A stretch of DNA of 64,000 nucleotides, taken from assembly GCF_017068395.1 (NCBI RefSeq), contig NZ_CP070619.1:2356001-2420000 (forward strand), given 5' to 3'. Origin of the DNA: Rhodococcus pseudokoreensis (lineage in GTDB: Bacteria > Actinomycetota > Actinomycetes > Mycobacteriales > Mycobacteriaceae). Both the position numbers and the translations under genes were made by a program. Below, one piece after another: positions 43,774-51,947 of this stretch. Each line of letters starts with the position of its first letter. Positions within the stretch are counted from its first letter, which is position 1. A model generated the notes under the pieces. It saw only the letters and a list, made by a program, of their open reading frames with translations, was not told the DNA's origin and made no database searches.

Positions 43774-44940
43774 ATGTCTCCGGTTGCACTGGAACGGACC
43801 ATCTTCGACGCCGATCACGACGCGTTCCGGGACACGGTGCGCCGGTTCGCCGAACGCGACGTCGCGCCATTCCTTCACGAATGGGCGGCTGCGGGACAGG
43901 TCGACCGGGACGTCTACCGTCAGGCCGGCAAGCTCGGACTCCTCGGGATCAACGTCGAGGAGCGATTCGCCGGCGGCGGAACCGACGACTTCCGGTTCAA
44001 CGCCATCGTCATCGAAGAACTGTGCCGCGTCGGGGCGCCCGCCGTGGTGATGAGCCTGGCCGGGATCAACGACCTCGTCACGCCCTACCTCGCCTCGCTG
44101 GCGAACGAGGAGCAGAAGCACCGATTCCTGACACCCCTGTGCACCGGCGAGAAGATCGGCGCGATCGCCATGACCGAGCCGGGCGCCGGGAGCGACCTGG
44201 CCGCGATCTCCACGACCGCCGTCGTCGACGGCGACGACCTCGTCCTGAACGGCACCAAGATCTTCATCAGCAACGGCATGCTCGCCGACTTCGTGATCGT
44301 CGTGGCCAAGACGGATCCGGCCGCAGGGAAGAAGGGCATGAGCTTACTGGTGGTCGAGGCCGGAATGGACGGATTCACTCGCAACGGCCCGCTACACAAG
44401 GTTGGGCTGAGCGCGCAGGACACCGCCGAGCTCGTGTTCGACGACGTCCACGTCCCCCGCGAGAACGTCCTCGGCGAACCGAACGAGGGCTTCGGCTACC
44501 TGCGCCACAATCTGCCCCAGGAGCGCCTCAGCGTGGCCGTCACGTCCATGGCGTCGATGCGACGCACGTTCGACAAGGCCCTGACGTACAGCTGCGACCG
44601 CACGGCATTCGGCCGGCGAGTGGCCGACTTCCAGGCCAACCGCTTCTACCTCGCGGAACTCGCCACCGAGATCGAGATCGCACAGTGCTTCACCGACCGC
44701 TGCATCCTCGACGCCGCGCACGGCACGCTCGACGAGGTGACCGCGGCGATGGCGAAATGGTGGATCACCGAGCTGCAGCAGCGGGTCGTCCAGCGGGCGG
44801 TCCAGCTGCACGGCGGCTACGGATACATGCGCGAGTACGACGTCGCGCAGGACTATCTCGACTGCCGCGGCGGCCCGATCTACGCCGGCACCACCGAGAT
44901 CATGAAGGAGATCATCGGGCGCAGGCTCACGCGGTCCTGA
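43774..44940 (+). CDS. couH: Acyl-CoA dehydrogenase of the p-hydroxycinnamate locus
   Basis: A 388-residue acyl-CoA dehydrogenase with ATG behind AAAGGA. It has IAMTEPGAGSDLAAI (FAD and substrate), LNGTKIFISNGMLADFV and the C-terminal VQLHGGYGYMREYDV and YAGTTEIMKEIIGRRL, all normal for the family. It is the first gene of the H-T-L group, and the symbol is given by gene order with the RHA1 couHTL unit. Beta-oxidative deacetylation of p-coumarate needs no such step, so it may admit saturated phenylpropionates into the route; that is inference. Confidence 0.78.
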   Translation: MSPVALERTIFDADHDAFRDTVRRFAERDVAPFLHEWAAAGQVDRDVYRQAGKLGLLGINVEERFAGGGTDDFRFNAIVIEELCRVGAPAVVMSLAGINDLVTPYLASLANEEQKHRFLTPLCTGEKIGAIAMTEPGAGSDLAAISTTAVVDGDDLVLNGTKIFISNGMLADFVIVVAKTDPAAGKKGMSLLVVEAGMDGFTRNGPLHKVGLSAQDTAELVFDDVHVPRENVLGEPNEGFGYLRHNLPQERLSVAVTSMASMRRTFDKALTYSCDRTAFGRRVADFQANRFYLAELATEIEIAQCFTDRCILDAAHGTLDEVTAAMAKWWITELQQRVVQRAVQLHGGYGYMREYDVAQDYLDCRGGPIYAGTTEIMKEIIGRRLTRS

Positions 44941-45021
44941 CGGGTCCGGTTGCCCGCCAGAGTGATTCGCGTGAACAGTAGTCCGTTCGCGACTACGGCA
45001 CTCAAAGCGTTGGCAATCTCT

Positions 45022-45042
45022 TCCATTGACAACTTCAATGAT
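45022..45042. promoter_or_regulatory. Putative CouR operator upstream of couT
   Basis: TCCATTGA-CAACT-TCAATGAT has the same 8-5-8 layout as the couH site with one arm mismatch. It lies 71 bp before the couT ATG in a 173-bp gap. TTGACA (45026-45031) and TTAATT (45049-45054) at 17-bp spacing make a plausible promoter, so couT-couL may have its own start besides read-through from couH. Confidence 0.55.
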
Positions 45043-45113
45043 TAATGTTTAATTGTGATCCGCGCTACACGCGCGCCCCGCTCTGTTGTCCCACGCTCGG
45101 CCAAGGAGTATCG

Positions 45114-46442
45114 ATGACGGTCACCGCCACCGCCGGCACCATGTCGGCCACCCGACGCAAGAAGGAAGTTCGCAGGGTGCTCCTGTCGAGCTACCTGGGC
45201 AGCACCATCGAGTTCTACGACTTCCTGCTCTACGCCACCGCGGCGTCCCTCGTCTTCGGTCCTGTGTTCTTCGCCGGCCTGGACCCCCTTGCCGCGACCA
45301 TCGCGTCGATGGGAACGTTCGCCGCCGGCTATGTCGCACGCCCGCTGGGTGGAATCGTCTTCGGCCACTTCGGCGACACGGTCGGCCGGAAGGCGATGCT
45401 GCTGATCTCCATGACCGTCATGGGCATCGCCTCGTTCGCGATCGGGCTCATTCCCCCGCCGGAGATGATCGGGTCCTGGGCGGCGGTGCTGCTCGTCCTC
45501 CTCCGTGTCTGCCAGGGCCTCGCCGTCGGCGGCGAATGGGGTGGCGCAGCGCTGATGTCACTCGAGCACGCCGAATCCGGCAAGCGCGGGTTCGCCGCGG
45601 CGTTCACCAACGCGGGTGCGCCGACCGGTGCACTGCTCGGCACCCTCGCCCTGGCCGCCGTGTCGCTGCTGCCCGACGAGCAGTTCTTGACGTGGGGCTG
45701 GCGCATCCCGTTCCTGATCTCGGCACTCATGCTGGCCCTCGGCCTGTTCGTCCGGTCCAAGGTGTCGGAGAGCCCGCTGTTCACGGCGGCGCTGAAGGAA
45801 TCGGCCGCGAAGGAGACCACCCCGCCCATCGTCACCATCCTGAAGCGGCCCCGCGCGGTCGTCGTGGCGTCGATGAGCTGCATCGCGAGCTTCGGAATGC
45901 AGACCGCGTTCACCACTTTCGCCATCACCTACGCCGTGTCGAGCGGCGCCCAGCGATCCGACGCGCTGCTGGCGTTCTCCTTCTGCCAGTTCTGTGCGAT
46001 CTTCCTGGTCCTCGGATCGGCGCGACTGTCCGACCGGATCGGCCGCAGGCCGGTCATGCTCGCGGGTCTCGCTGCGATGATCCTCAGCGTCTACCCGCTG
46101 TTCCTGCTGCTGGGCACGGGACAGTTCCTGTTCATCGCACTCGCCTTCGTCGGGTACACCATCTGCCACTCGGCCACCTACGGGCCGATGGCCGCATTCA
46201 TCTCCGAGCAGTTCGGTACCCGCGCGCGCTACACCGGCGCGTCGCTCGGATACCAGCTGGCCACGCTCGTCGGCGCGGGATTCACCCCCGTCATCCTGGC
46301 GTCTCTGTTCGCGTCGTCCGGCAAGTCGATCGTCCCGGTCGGGCTGTTCGTCATCGCACTGTGCGTGGTCAGCGCCGTCTTCCTTCTCGCGACGAAGGAA
46401 AGCAAGGACAACGACCTGAGCGCCGACGCCCCGTCGGCCTGA
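45114..46442 (+). CDS. couT: MHS-family MFS transporter, p-hydroxycinnamate uptake
   Basis: A 442-residue, 12-helix transporter of the metabolite:H+ symporter (MHS) family with AAGGAG before its ATG. Family marks are SYLGSTIEFYDFLLYATAA in helix 1, GHFGDTVGRKAML (loop 2-3) and ARLSDRIGRRPVM (loop 8-9). It sits between couH and couL, as in RHA1, where the CouT transporter is predicted to import p-hydroxycinnamates. A second MHS transporter is encoded 4 kb downstream. Confidence 0.82.
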   Translation: MTVTATAGTMSATRRKKEVRRVLLSSYLGSTIEFYDFLLYATAASLVFGPVFFAGLDPLAATIASMGTFAAGYVARPLGGIVFGHFGDTVGRKAMLLISMTVMGIASFAIGLIPPPEMIGSWAAVLLVLLRVCQGLAVGGEWGGAALMSLEHAESGKRGFAAAFTNAGAPTGALLGTLALAAVSLLPDEQFLTWGWRIPFLISALMLALGLFVRSKVSESPLFTAALKESAAKETTPPIVTILKRPRAVVVASMSCIASFGMQTAFTTFAITYAVSSGAQRSDALLAFSFCQFCAIFLVLGSARLSDRIGRRPVMLAGLAAMILSVYPLFLLLGTGQFLFIALAFVGYTICHSATYGPMAAFISEQFGTRARYTGASLGYQLATLVGAGFTPVILASLFASSGKSIVPVGLFVIALCVVSAVFLLATKESKDNDLSADAPSA

Positions 46443-46483
46443 CCCGAGCCCGAGAGTAGTTTCGAAGAGAACGAGGAGTCACC

Positions 46484-48022
46484 ATGGACAACGAAGGTAT
46501 CGGCTCGTGGCTCGAGCGCCGCATCACCATGACGCCGAAGAACGAGGCACTCGTCTTCGACGGACGAGCCGTCACCTACGAGGAGATGGCCCTGCGGACC
46601 CGCCGGCTCGCCCACGGCCTGCGCGCCCTCGGCGTCGAGAAGGGTGACTGCGTAGGCTTCTTCGGGTTCAACGACCCCGCGGCGCTCGAGGTGATGTTCG
46701 CCGCTGGGCTGCTCGGCGCCACGTACCTCCCGCTCAACGCCCGCCTCACCGCCGAAGAAGCGCGCTACGTGCTCGGCGATTCCCGCTGCACCACAGTGAT
46801 CTTCGGCGATCAGCAGGCGGACGTCGCGCAGGAACTGGCGCAGTCGGAGTCCCCGGTCACCACCTGGATCGGGCTGGGCGACTCGTGGTCCGCCCATACC
46901 TACGAGGGGATGCGCGCCGGGCAGCCGGACAGCCGGATCGACGAGCAGGTGGGTCTCGACGACCTGTCGGTGCTCATGTACTCGTCGGGCACCACCGGCG
47001 CACCGAAGGGCGTCATGCTCAGCCACGGAAACATGCTGTGGAACGCCATGAACCAGCTTCTCGCCCAGGACATGACGTCGAAGGAACGCACGCTGTCGGT
47101 GGCGCCGCTGTTCCACATCGGCGGTATCGGCGGGGCCGTCACACCGACGCTGCTGTCCGGGGGCACCGTCGTGCTGCTGCGCAAGTTCGACGCCGGCGCC
47201 GTCCTCGACACGATCGAGAAGGAACGCATCACCACGTTCTTCGCTGTCCCCACGATGATTCAGGAACTGTGGCACCACCCCCGGTTCGCGGGCGCCGACC
47301 TGTCCAGCCTGCGGGCCATCTGCGTCGCCGGGGCTCCCCTGCCCGAAGCGCTGATCTCGCCGTGGCAGGAACGCGGCGTCGCGATCGCGCAGGCGTACGG
47401 TCTGACGGAAACCGCGCCGTCGGTGACCATGCTGTCGGGGGACGACGTCCGCGCGAAGGTCGGATCGGCAGGCAAGCGGACGTTCTTCACCGACGTCGAC
47501 GTCGTCCGTCCGGACGGGTCGAGCGCCGAACCGAACGAGATCGGTGAGATCGTCGCGAAGGGACCGAACGTGATGCTCGGCTACCTGAACCAGCCCGAGG
47601 CGACGGGCCGCACCATCGTGAACGACTGGCTGCACACCGGCGACGCCGGCTACTTCGACGACGACGGTTTCCTCTTCATCTGCGACCGCTACAAGGACAT
47701 GTACATCTCGGGCGGAGAGAACGTCTACCCCGCCGAGGTCGAGGCGGCGCTGCTGAAGCTGGACGGCATCCGGGAGGCGGCGGTGATCGGCGTCCCGCAC
47801 GAGAAGTGGGGCGAGACCGGCATGGCGTTCGTCGTCGCCGCCGACGGCACCGCCCTCGACGAGGACACGGTGCGCGCACGGCTGCGAGAGAAGCTCGCGG
47901 GGTTCAAGATTCCCACGTTCATCCGGATCGCGGAGGCACTCCCCCGCACCGCCACCGGCAAGATCCGCAAGCCCGACTTGCGAACCTCCGCCCGTGAGTA
48001 CTTGTTAACGTCCGGCGGTTAA
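46484..48022 (+). CDS. couL: p-Hydroxycinnamoyl-CoA synthetase
   Basis: A 512-residue ANL-family acyl-CoA synthetase that activates p-coumarate, caffeate or ferulate with ATP and CoA. The AMP-binding P-loop is YSSGTTGAPKG, motif YGLTETAPS follows, then GDAGYFDDDGFLFICDRYKDMY and the C-terminal catalytic Lys in TATGKIRKPDL. RHA1 CouL is required for growth on p-hydroxycinnamates. The last nine residues (REYLLTSGG) and the TAA come from the terminator palindrome at 47988-48039. Confidence 0.88.
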   Translation: MDNEGIGSWLERRITMTPKNEALVFDGRAVTYEEMALRTRRLAHGLRALGVEKGDCVGFFGFNDPAALEVMFAAGLLGATYLPLNARLTAEEARYVLGDSRCTTVIFGDQQADVAQELAQSESPVTTWIGLGDSWSAHTYEGMRAGQPDSRIDEQVGLDDLSVLMYSSGTTGAPKGVMLSHGNMLWNAMNQLLAQDMTSKERTLSVAPLFHIGGIGGAVTPTLLSGGTVVLLRKFDAGAVLDTIEKERITTFFAVPTMIQELWHHPRFAGADLSSLRAICVAGAPLPEALISPWQERGVAIAQAYGLTETAPSVTMLSGDDVRAKVGSAGKRTFFTDVDVVRPDGSSAEPNEIGEIVAKGPNVMLGYLNQPEATGRTIVNDWLHTGDAGYFDDDGFLFICDRYKDMYISGGENVYPAEVEAALLKLDGIREAAVIGVPHEKWGETGMAFVVAADGTALDEDTVRARLREKLAGFKIPTFIRIAEALPRTATGKIRKPDLRTSAREYLLTSGG

Positions 48023-48039
48023 CAAGTACTCACGGGCGG
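47988..48039. terminator. Palindrome of the GTGAGTACTT family, translated at the couL end
   Basis: Perfect 22-bp arms CCGCCCGTGAGTACTTGTTAAC and their complement around the loop GTCCGGCG, the longest copy in the window. The couL frame runs through the left arm and loop and stops at TAA (48020-48022) in the right arm. It ends the couH-couT-couL unit, 12 bp before the next gene on the same strand. Confidence 0.85.
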
Positions 48040-48051
48040 TAGCATTTCAGG

Positions 48052-48636
48052 GTGAAGCACATCGGGATCGTGTTGTTCGACGGCGTCGAGGAGTTGGACG
48101 CCGTCGGGCCGTGGGAGGTGCTGTCCGCGTGGACGCGGATGTACCCGGACGACGGCTACGCCGTATTCTGCCTGTCCGCATCGGGCGGGAGTGTGCAGTG
48201 CGCCAAGGGGCTCGTCCTGGGCGCGCATCATTCCTACGCCGACGCCCCGCCGCTCGACGTCTTGATCCATCCGGGCGGCCAGGGCACGCGGCCACAACTG
48301 CTCGACGACACCCATCTCGGCTGGGTCCGCAGACAGCGCGCCGAGGTCCCGTTGATGGCCAGCGTGTGCACGGGTGCCCTGGTCTACGCGAAAGCCGGCC
48401 TGCTGAAGGGTAGGCCGGCGACGACGCACTGGGCGTCGCTGGAATTGCTGGCGGAGATCGACCCGAGCATCGCCGTGCGGCCGGACGACCGGTTCGTCGA
48501 CGACGGCGGCGTTATCACCTCGGCAGGCGTGTCCGCGGGCATCGATATGGCATTGCACCTCGTCGCCCGCTTCGCCGGAGCGGAGCGGGCGCGCGAGGTG
48601 CGTCGGTACATTCAATACGATGGCTTCGCCCCGTGA
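48052..48636 (+). CDS. DJ-1/PfpI-family protein (isonitrile-hydratase-like)
   Basis: A 194-residue class I glutamine amidotransferase-like (DJ-1/PfpI) protein. The nucleophile elbow is ASVCTGALVYAKAGLL with Cys about residue 102, and FDGVEELDAVGPWEVL at the start carries the conserved Glu/Asp near the active site. The TTHWASLELL segment is typical of the AraC-regulator and isonitrile-hydratase branch; no DNA-binding domain is attached. GTG start. It has its own terminator palindromes on both sides, so it is probably a separate unit inside the cou region. Confidence 0.83.
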   Translation: MKHIGIVLFDGVEELDAVGPWEVLSAWTRMYPDDGYAVFCLSASGGSVQCAKGLVLGAHHSYADAPPLDVLIHPGGQGTRPQLLDDTHLGWVRRQRAEVPLMASVCTGALVYAKAGLLKGRPATTHWASLELLAEIDPSIAVRPDDRFVDDGGVITSAGVSAGIDMALHLVARFAGAERAREVRRYIQYDGFAP

Positions 48637-48675
48637 GTACTTGTTAACGTCCCGCGGTTAACAAGTACTCACGGG
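48630..48675. terminator. Palindrome of the GTGAGTACTT family between convergent genes
   Basis: Perfect 19-bp arms CCCGTGAGTACTTGTTAAC around the loop GTCCCGCG. The TGA of the DJ-1-like gene (48634-48636) lies in the left arm. The convergent CocE-type gene stops 5 bp beyond the right arm. Confidence 0.85.
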
Positions 48676-48679
48676 TGCG

Positions 48680-50449
48680 TCAGTGCACGACCGGCAGCGA
48701 CACCCGGCTCGGGTACCGCGCGCCGGTGTGCACGACCTGATGGGCGACCACGAATTCGTCTGATTCGTAGGCGGATTCACCGGTGTTGAGGTTGCGGTCC
48801 CAGCGGGGGTGGTTGCTGGACGTCACCTGGACGCGGATGCGCTCACCCGGCTGGAACGTGACGGCCGTCGACCACAGGTCGATCGCGTACTCGTACACCT
48901 CCCCCGGCTCGAGCAGGCTCGGCTCGGCGGACGTGTACGCCCCCGGGGTCCGGTAGGAGTCGCGGTACCGGGCGCGCACCATGCCGTCGGTGAGCGTGAT
49001 CGACGTGCCGTCCGCCGTGACCCGGCACAGCCTGACGACGAAGTCGGTGTCGACGGCACTGGACGACGCGAACAGTGTCGCGGACACCCGGCCGATCACG
49101 GTCAGCGGTTCGGTGAGGGCCTCGCCGGTGAACACGAGGACGTCGTCGCGGGATTCGACCCGGCTCTGTTCCAGGGCGCCGGGTGCGCACGTTCCCGGCA
49201 TCATCGTCGCCCCACCGACCGTCGGCACCGGATCCGCCGGGTCGTAGTCGTAGTCGACGCGTCCTTCCGTCCGCTCCGCTTCCGCGGCAAGGCTTCCGCC
49301 GGGGGCGAGGAACAGGTCCGCGGTGCGGGTGGGCTCCGGGAAGCGGTCGTATGTCCGCCACCGGTTTTCCCCCATCACGAAGATCCGCACCCGCGGCAGG
49401 TCGGGTTCCTCGTCGCCGAGAACCGCCGCGTACCACTGCGCGTGCACCGACGACAGGTCCTGACCCGAGTCGAGCACCGCCTGGTTGGCGGGACTGCCGA
49501 ACACCACCGACCCGCCGAGCCCGGAGAAGTTGGTGTGACTCCACGGACCCACGATCAGGTACGGCGTGGGGGCCGCACCGGAATCGCTGTGGGCGAGTTG
49601 GCCGAAATACTGGTCGAGGGTGCTGTTGACGAAGATGTCGTACCACCCGCCGATGTGCAGCGTGGGAAGGTCGACGGACCGGTCGCTGGCGCTGTCCCAC
49701 AGATCACGGCTGGGGTGGTCGATCGAGAATCCGAGCGATTCGACGATCGGCGACGCGAAGAACGCGGGGGCGTCGGCCGCCAGGTCGCGCAGGGGCAGGG
49801 CGTCGAAGAACGCGTCCTCGGACATCGCCCGATCGATCCGCGCCCACGCCTCCCATTCCCGTTCTGCACGTGTCGGATCCGTCCGGGACAGTTTCGCGAT
49901 CTCGGCCGGTCCGGCCGACAGGTGCCCCCACCCGATCCGGGCGCCGAATTCGACCGCGCCCCCGCGCACGAGCCCGCCGGACCGCGCGTTGCCGCCTGCC
50001 GAGATTCCCGGGGCGATGCCGCGCAGGGCGGGCGGTTTCTCCTGGGCTGCGCGCCACTGTGTTTCGGCGAAGTAGGACCGTCCCCACATGCCGACGGCTC
50101 CGGTCGAGTACGGCAGTTCGGCGGCCCACTGCACGGTGTCGTAGCCGTCCGGACCTTCGTTCTCGGACGGCACGAAGTCGCCGTCGGACCCGAACCGGCC
50201 GCGGACGTCCTGCATGATCACCACGAATCCGCCTGCCGCGACCGTCGTGGGGTTGAGGTAACCGGAGTTGACGGACAGGTCGCGGCCGTACGGGGTGCGG
50301 GTGAGCAGCACCGGGAAGCGGCCGCGTGCATTCGGGCGGTAGACGGTCGAGCGGAGGACGACGCCGTCCCGCATTCTCGCCTCGACGTCGTTCTCGATCA
50401 GTACATCGTGTTTCACGGTTTCGGTCGCTTTCGACGGGAGATGGGTCAT
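48680..50449 (-). CDS. CocE/NonD-family serine hydrolase
   Basis: A 589-residue hydrolase of the cocaine-esterase/X-Pro dipeptidyl-peptidase (S15) fold. It has PVLLTRTPYGRD and DVRGRFGSDGDF at the start, the nucleophile elbow GMWGRSYFAETQW (Ser, with Ala where Gly is usual), HIGGWYDIFVN with the Asp, VGPWSHTNFSG with the His, and a C-terminal jelly-roll domain (IRVQVTSSNHPRWDRNLNTG). The ATG overlaps the stop of the MHS transporter gene, so transport and ester or amide hydrolysis are coupled. Placement in the cou locus suggests an ester of an aromatic acid as substrate. Confidence 0.85.
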   Translation of the reverse strand: MTHLPSKATETVKHDVLIENDVEARMRDGVVLRSTVYRPNARGRFPVLLTRTPYGRDLSVNSGYLNPTTVAAGGFVVIMQDVRGRFGSDGDFVPSENEGPDGYDTVQWAAELPYSTGAVGMWGRSYFAETQWRAAQEKPPALRGIAPGISAGGNARSGGLVRGGAVEFGARIGWGHLSAGPAEIAKLSRTDPTRAEREWEAWARIDRAMSEDAFFDALPLRDLAADAPAFFASPIVESLGFSIDHPSRDLWDSASDRSVDLPTLHIGGWYDIFVNSTLDQYFGQLAHSDSGAAPTPYLIVGPWSHTNFSGLGGSVVFGSPANQAVLDSGQDLSSVHAQWYAAVLGDEEPDLPRVRIFVMGENRWRTYDRFPEPTRTADLFLAPGGSLAAEAERTEGRVDYDYDPADPVPTVGGATMMPGTCAPGALEQSRVESRDDVLVFTGEALTEPLTVIGRVSATLFASSSAVDTDFVVRLCRVTADGTSITLTDGMVRARYRDSYRTPGAYTSAEPSLLEPGEVYEYAIDLWSTAVTFQPGERIRVQVTSSNHPRWDRNLNTGESAYESDEFVVAHQVVHTGARYPSRVSLPVVH

Positions 50450-51771
50450 TTGCCGAGGTCGGTGGTGCTGGTCCGGTAGGTTTCGCGGACCGTGAGGGTG
50501 GTGAGGGCGCTGAACAGGCAGCAGCCCGCGGTGAACGCGGCCACCGGTATCCAGCCGTTCGGTCCGGGCCGGACGAGAGCCGCGGCGATGGTGGGGGCGA
50601 ATCCGGTGGCCACCAGGGCCAGCTGCCCGGAGATCGCCATGCCCGAGTACCGGATGCGCGTCTCGAACATCTCGGCGTACAGCGCGGGCCCGATGGCGTT
50701 GACGAGCGAGTAGCCGACCACCATCACGATGCACGCGGTGATCAGGATCAGGGCCGTCGAACGCTGGCTGATCGCCCAGAAGAACCCCGAGACGGAGACT
50801 GCGCAGACGAGGTTGCCGGTGATGAAGACCGGTTTGCGGCCGATCCGGTCGGCGAGAATCCCGGCGGCGGGTTGCGCGACGAGGGCGAGCGCGGCGGTGA
50901 GGACCGTGGCGCCCACCATGACGGTCCGGGACACACCGGCCTCGTGGGTGCCCCACGATAGGGCGAAGGCGCTGAAGATGGTAGACACGACCGCGAACAG
51001 TCCGCAGCCCACGACCCGCAGCACGCTCGGCCAGTGGTCGCGGAAGATCACCTTCGCCGGCATCTCCTTCGGCCCGTCGGCGACCACGGCCTCCTCGAAC
51101 ACCTCGCTCTCGGGCAACATCCGGCGGATCACGAGGCCGGCGAGTGCGACGAACATGCTGAGCAGGAACGGGATACGCCATCCCCAGTCGAGGAATGCGT
51201 CCTCCGGCAGCCCGGAGAACACCAGGACCACCAGCGACGCCAGCAGCATGCCGGCGGCCGCACCCGTGTTCACCCAGCTCGCCGCGAGCGCACGACGGCC
51301 TGCGGGTGCATGTTCGAGGGCCAGGGACGCCGCTCCCGCCGATTCGCCGGCCGCCGACGCGCCCTGGACGGCCCGGAGCAGGACCAGCAGGATCGGCGCC
51401 GCGACGCCGATCGCCCCGTAGGTGGGCAGGCAGCCGATGAGGGACGTGGCCACGCCCATCATCACGAGCGTCACCACCAGCATCCGCTTGCGTCCGAGCG
51501 TGTCCCCGAAGTGCCCGAAGACGAGGGCCGCGAGCGGCCGGACGACGTACCCGATCCCGATCGTCGCCATCGACACGATGGTGCCCCAGAACGAACCGAG
51601 ATCCGGGAAGAACAGGGTGTTGAACGCGAGCGCGGAGAAGGAGGCATAGATGAAGAAGTCGTAGTACTCGAGTGTGCTGCCCACGAAGGAGGCCAGGGCG
51701 GCCCGGCGCGCGTGGGGCGACCGGGCGCTCGTGTCGGCGCGTAGGGCGCGGCCGTCGAATGTGGAAGTCAT
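50446..51771 (-). CDS. MHS-family MFS transporter (shikimate/alpha-ketoglutarate type)
   Basis: A 441-residue, 12-helix MHS symporter: SFVGSTLEYYDFFIYASFSAL in helix 1, GHFGDTLGRKRMLV in loop 2-3 and GILADRIGRKPVF in loop 8-9. It is a distant paralogue of CouT. It is translationally coupled (ATGA) to the CocE-type hydrolase and 176 bp downstream of the LysR gene, all on the minus strand. It probably imports the ester or acid that the hydrolase acts on; this is inference from position. Confidence 0.85.
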   Translation of the reverse strand: MTSTFDGRALRADTSARSPHARRAALASFVGSTLEYYDFFIYASFSALAFNTLFFPDLGSFWGTIVSMATIGIGYVVRPLAALVFGHFGDTLGRKRMLVVTLVMMGVATSLIGCLPTYGAIGVAAPILLVLLRAVQGASAAGESAGAASLALEHAPAGRRALAASWVNTGAAAGMLLASLVVLVFSGLPEDAFLDWGWRIPFLLSMFVALAGLVIRRMLPESEVFEEAVVADGPKEMPAKVIFRDHWPSVLRVVGCGLFAVVSTIFSAFALSWGTHEAGVSRTVMVGATVLTAALALVAQPAAGILADRIGRKPVFITGNLVCAVSVSGFFWAISQRSTALILITACIVMVVGYSLVNAIGPALYAEMFETRIRYSGMAISGQLALVATGFAPTIAAALVRPGPNGWIPVAAFTAGCCLFSALTTLTVRETYRTSTTDLGK

Positions 51772-51947
51772 GTGGTTCCTACCTGAAGGTGAAGGGCTTC
51801 CGGGAGTTCGGAGAGGCCTCGAGGTGGGTGCGACACCGGGGACCGGGAGTTGTCCAGGTCACATCCGTTGCCGCCGAGGGAGACTCTGCCAAAGAAACCG
51901 ATCACCGTCCAAGAGCAGTATCGGCAGTGATTGATAACCGATCTTTA

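Noticed and set aside
47988..48039. Frameshift or assembly error at the couL end
   Set aside because: The ANL catalytic Lys segment is in frame and complete before the palindrome; the short repeat-encoded tail is best read as a real end.
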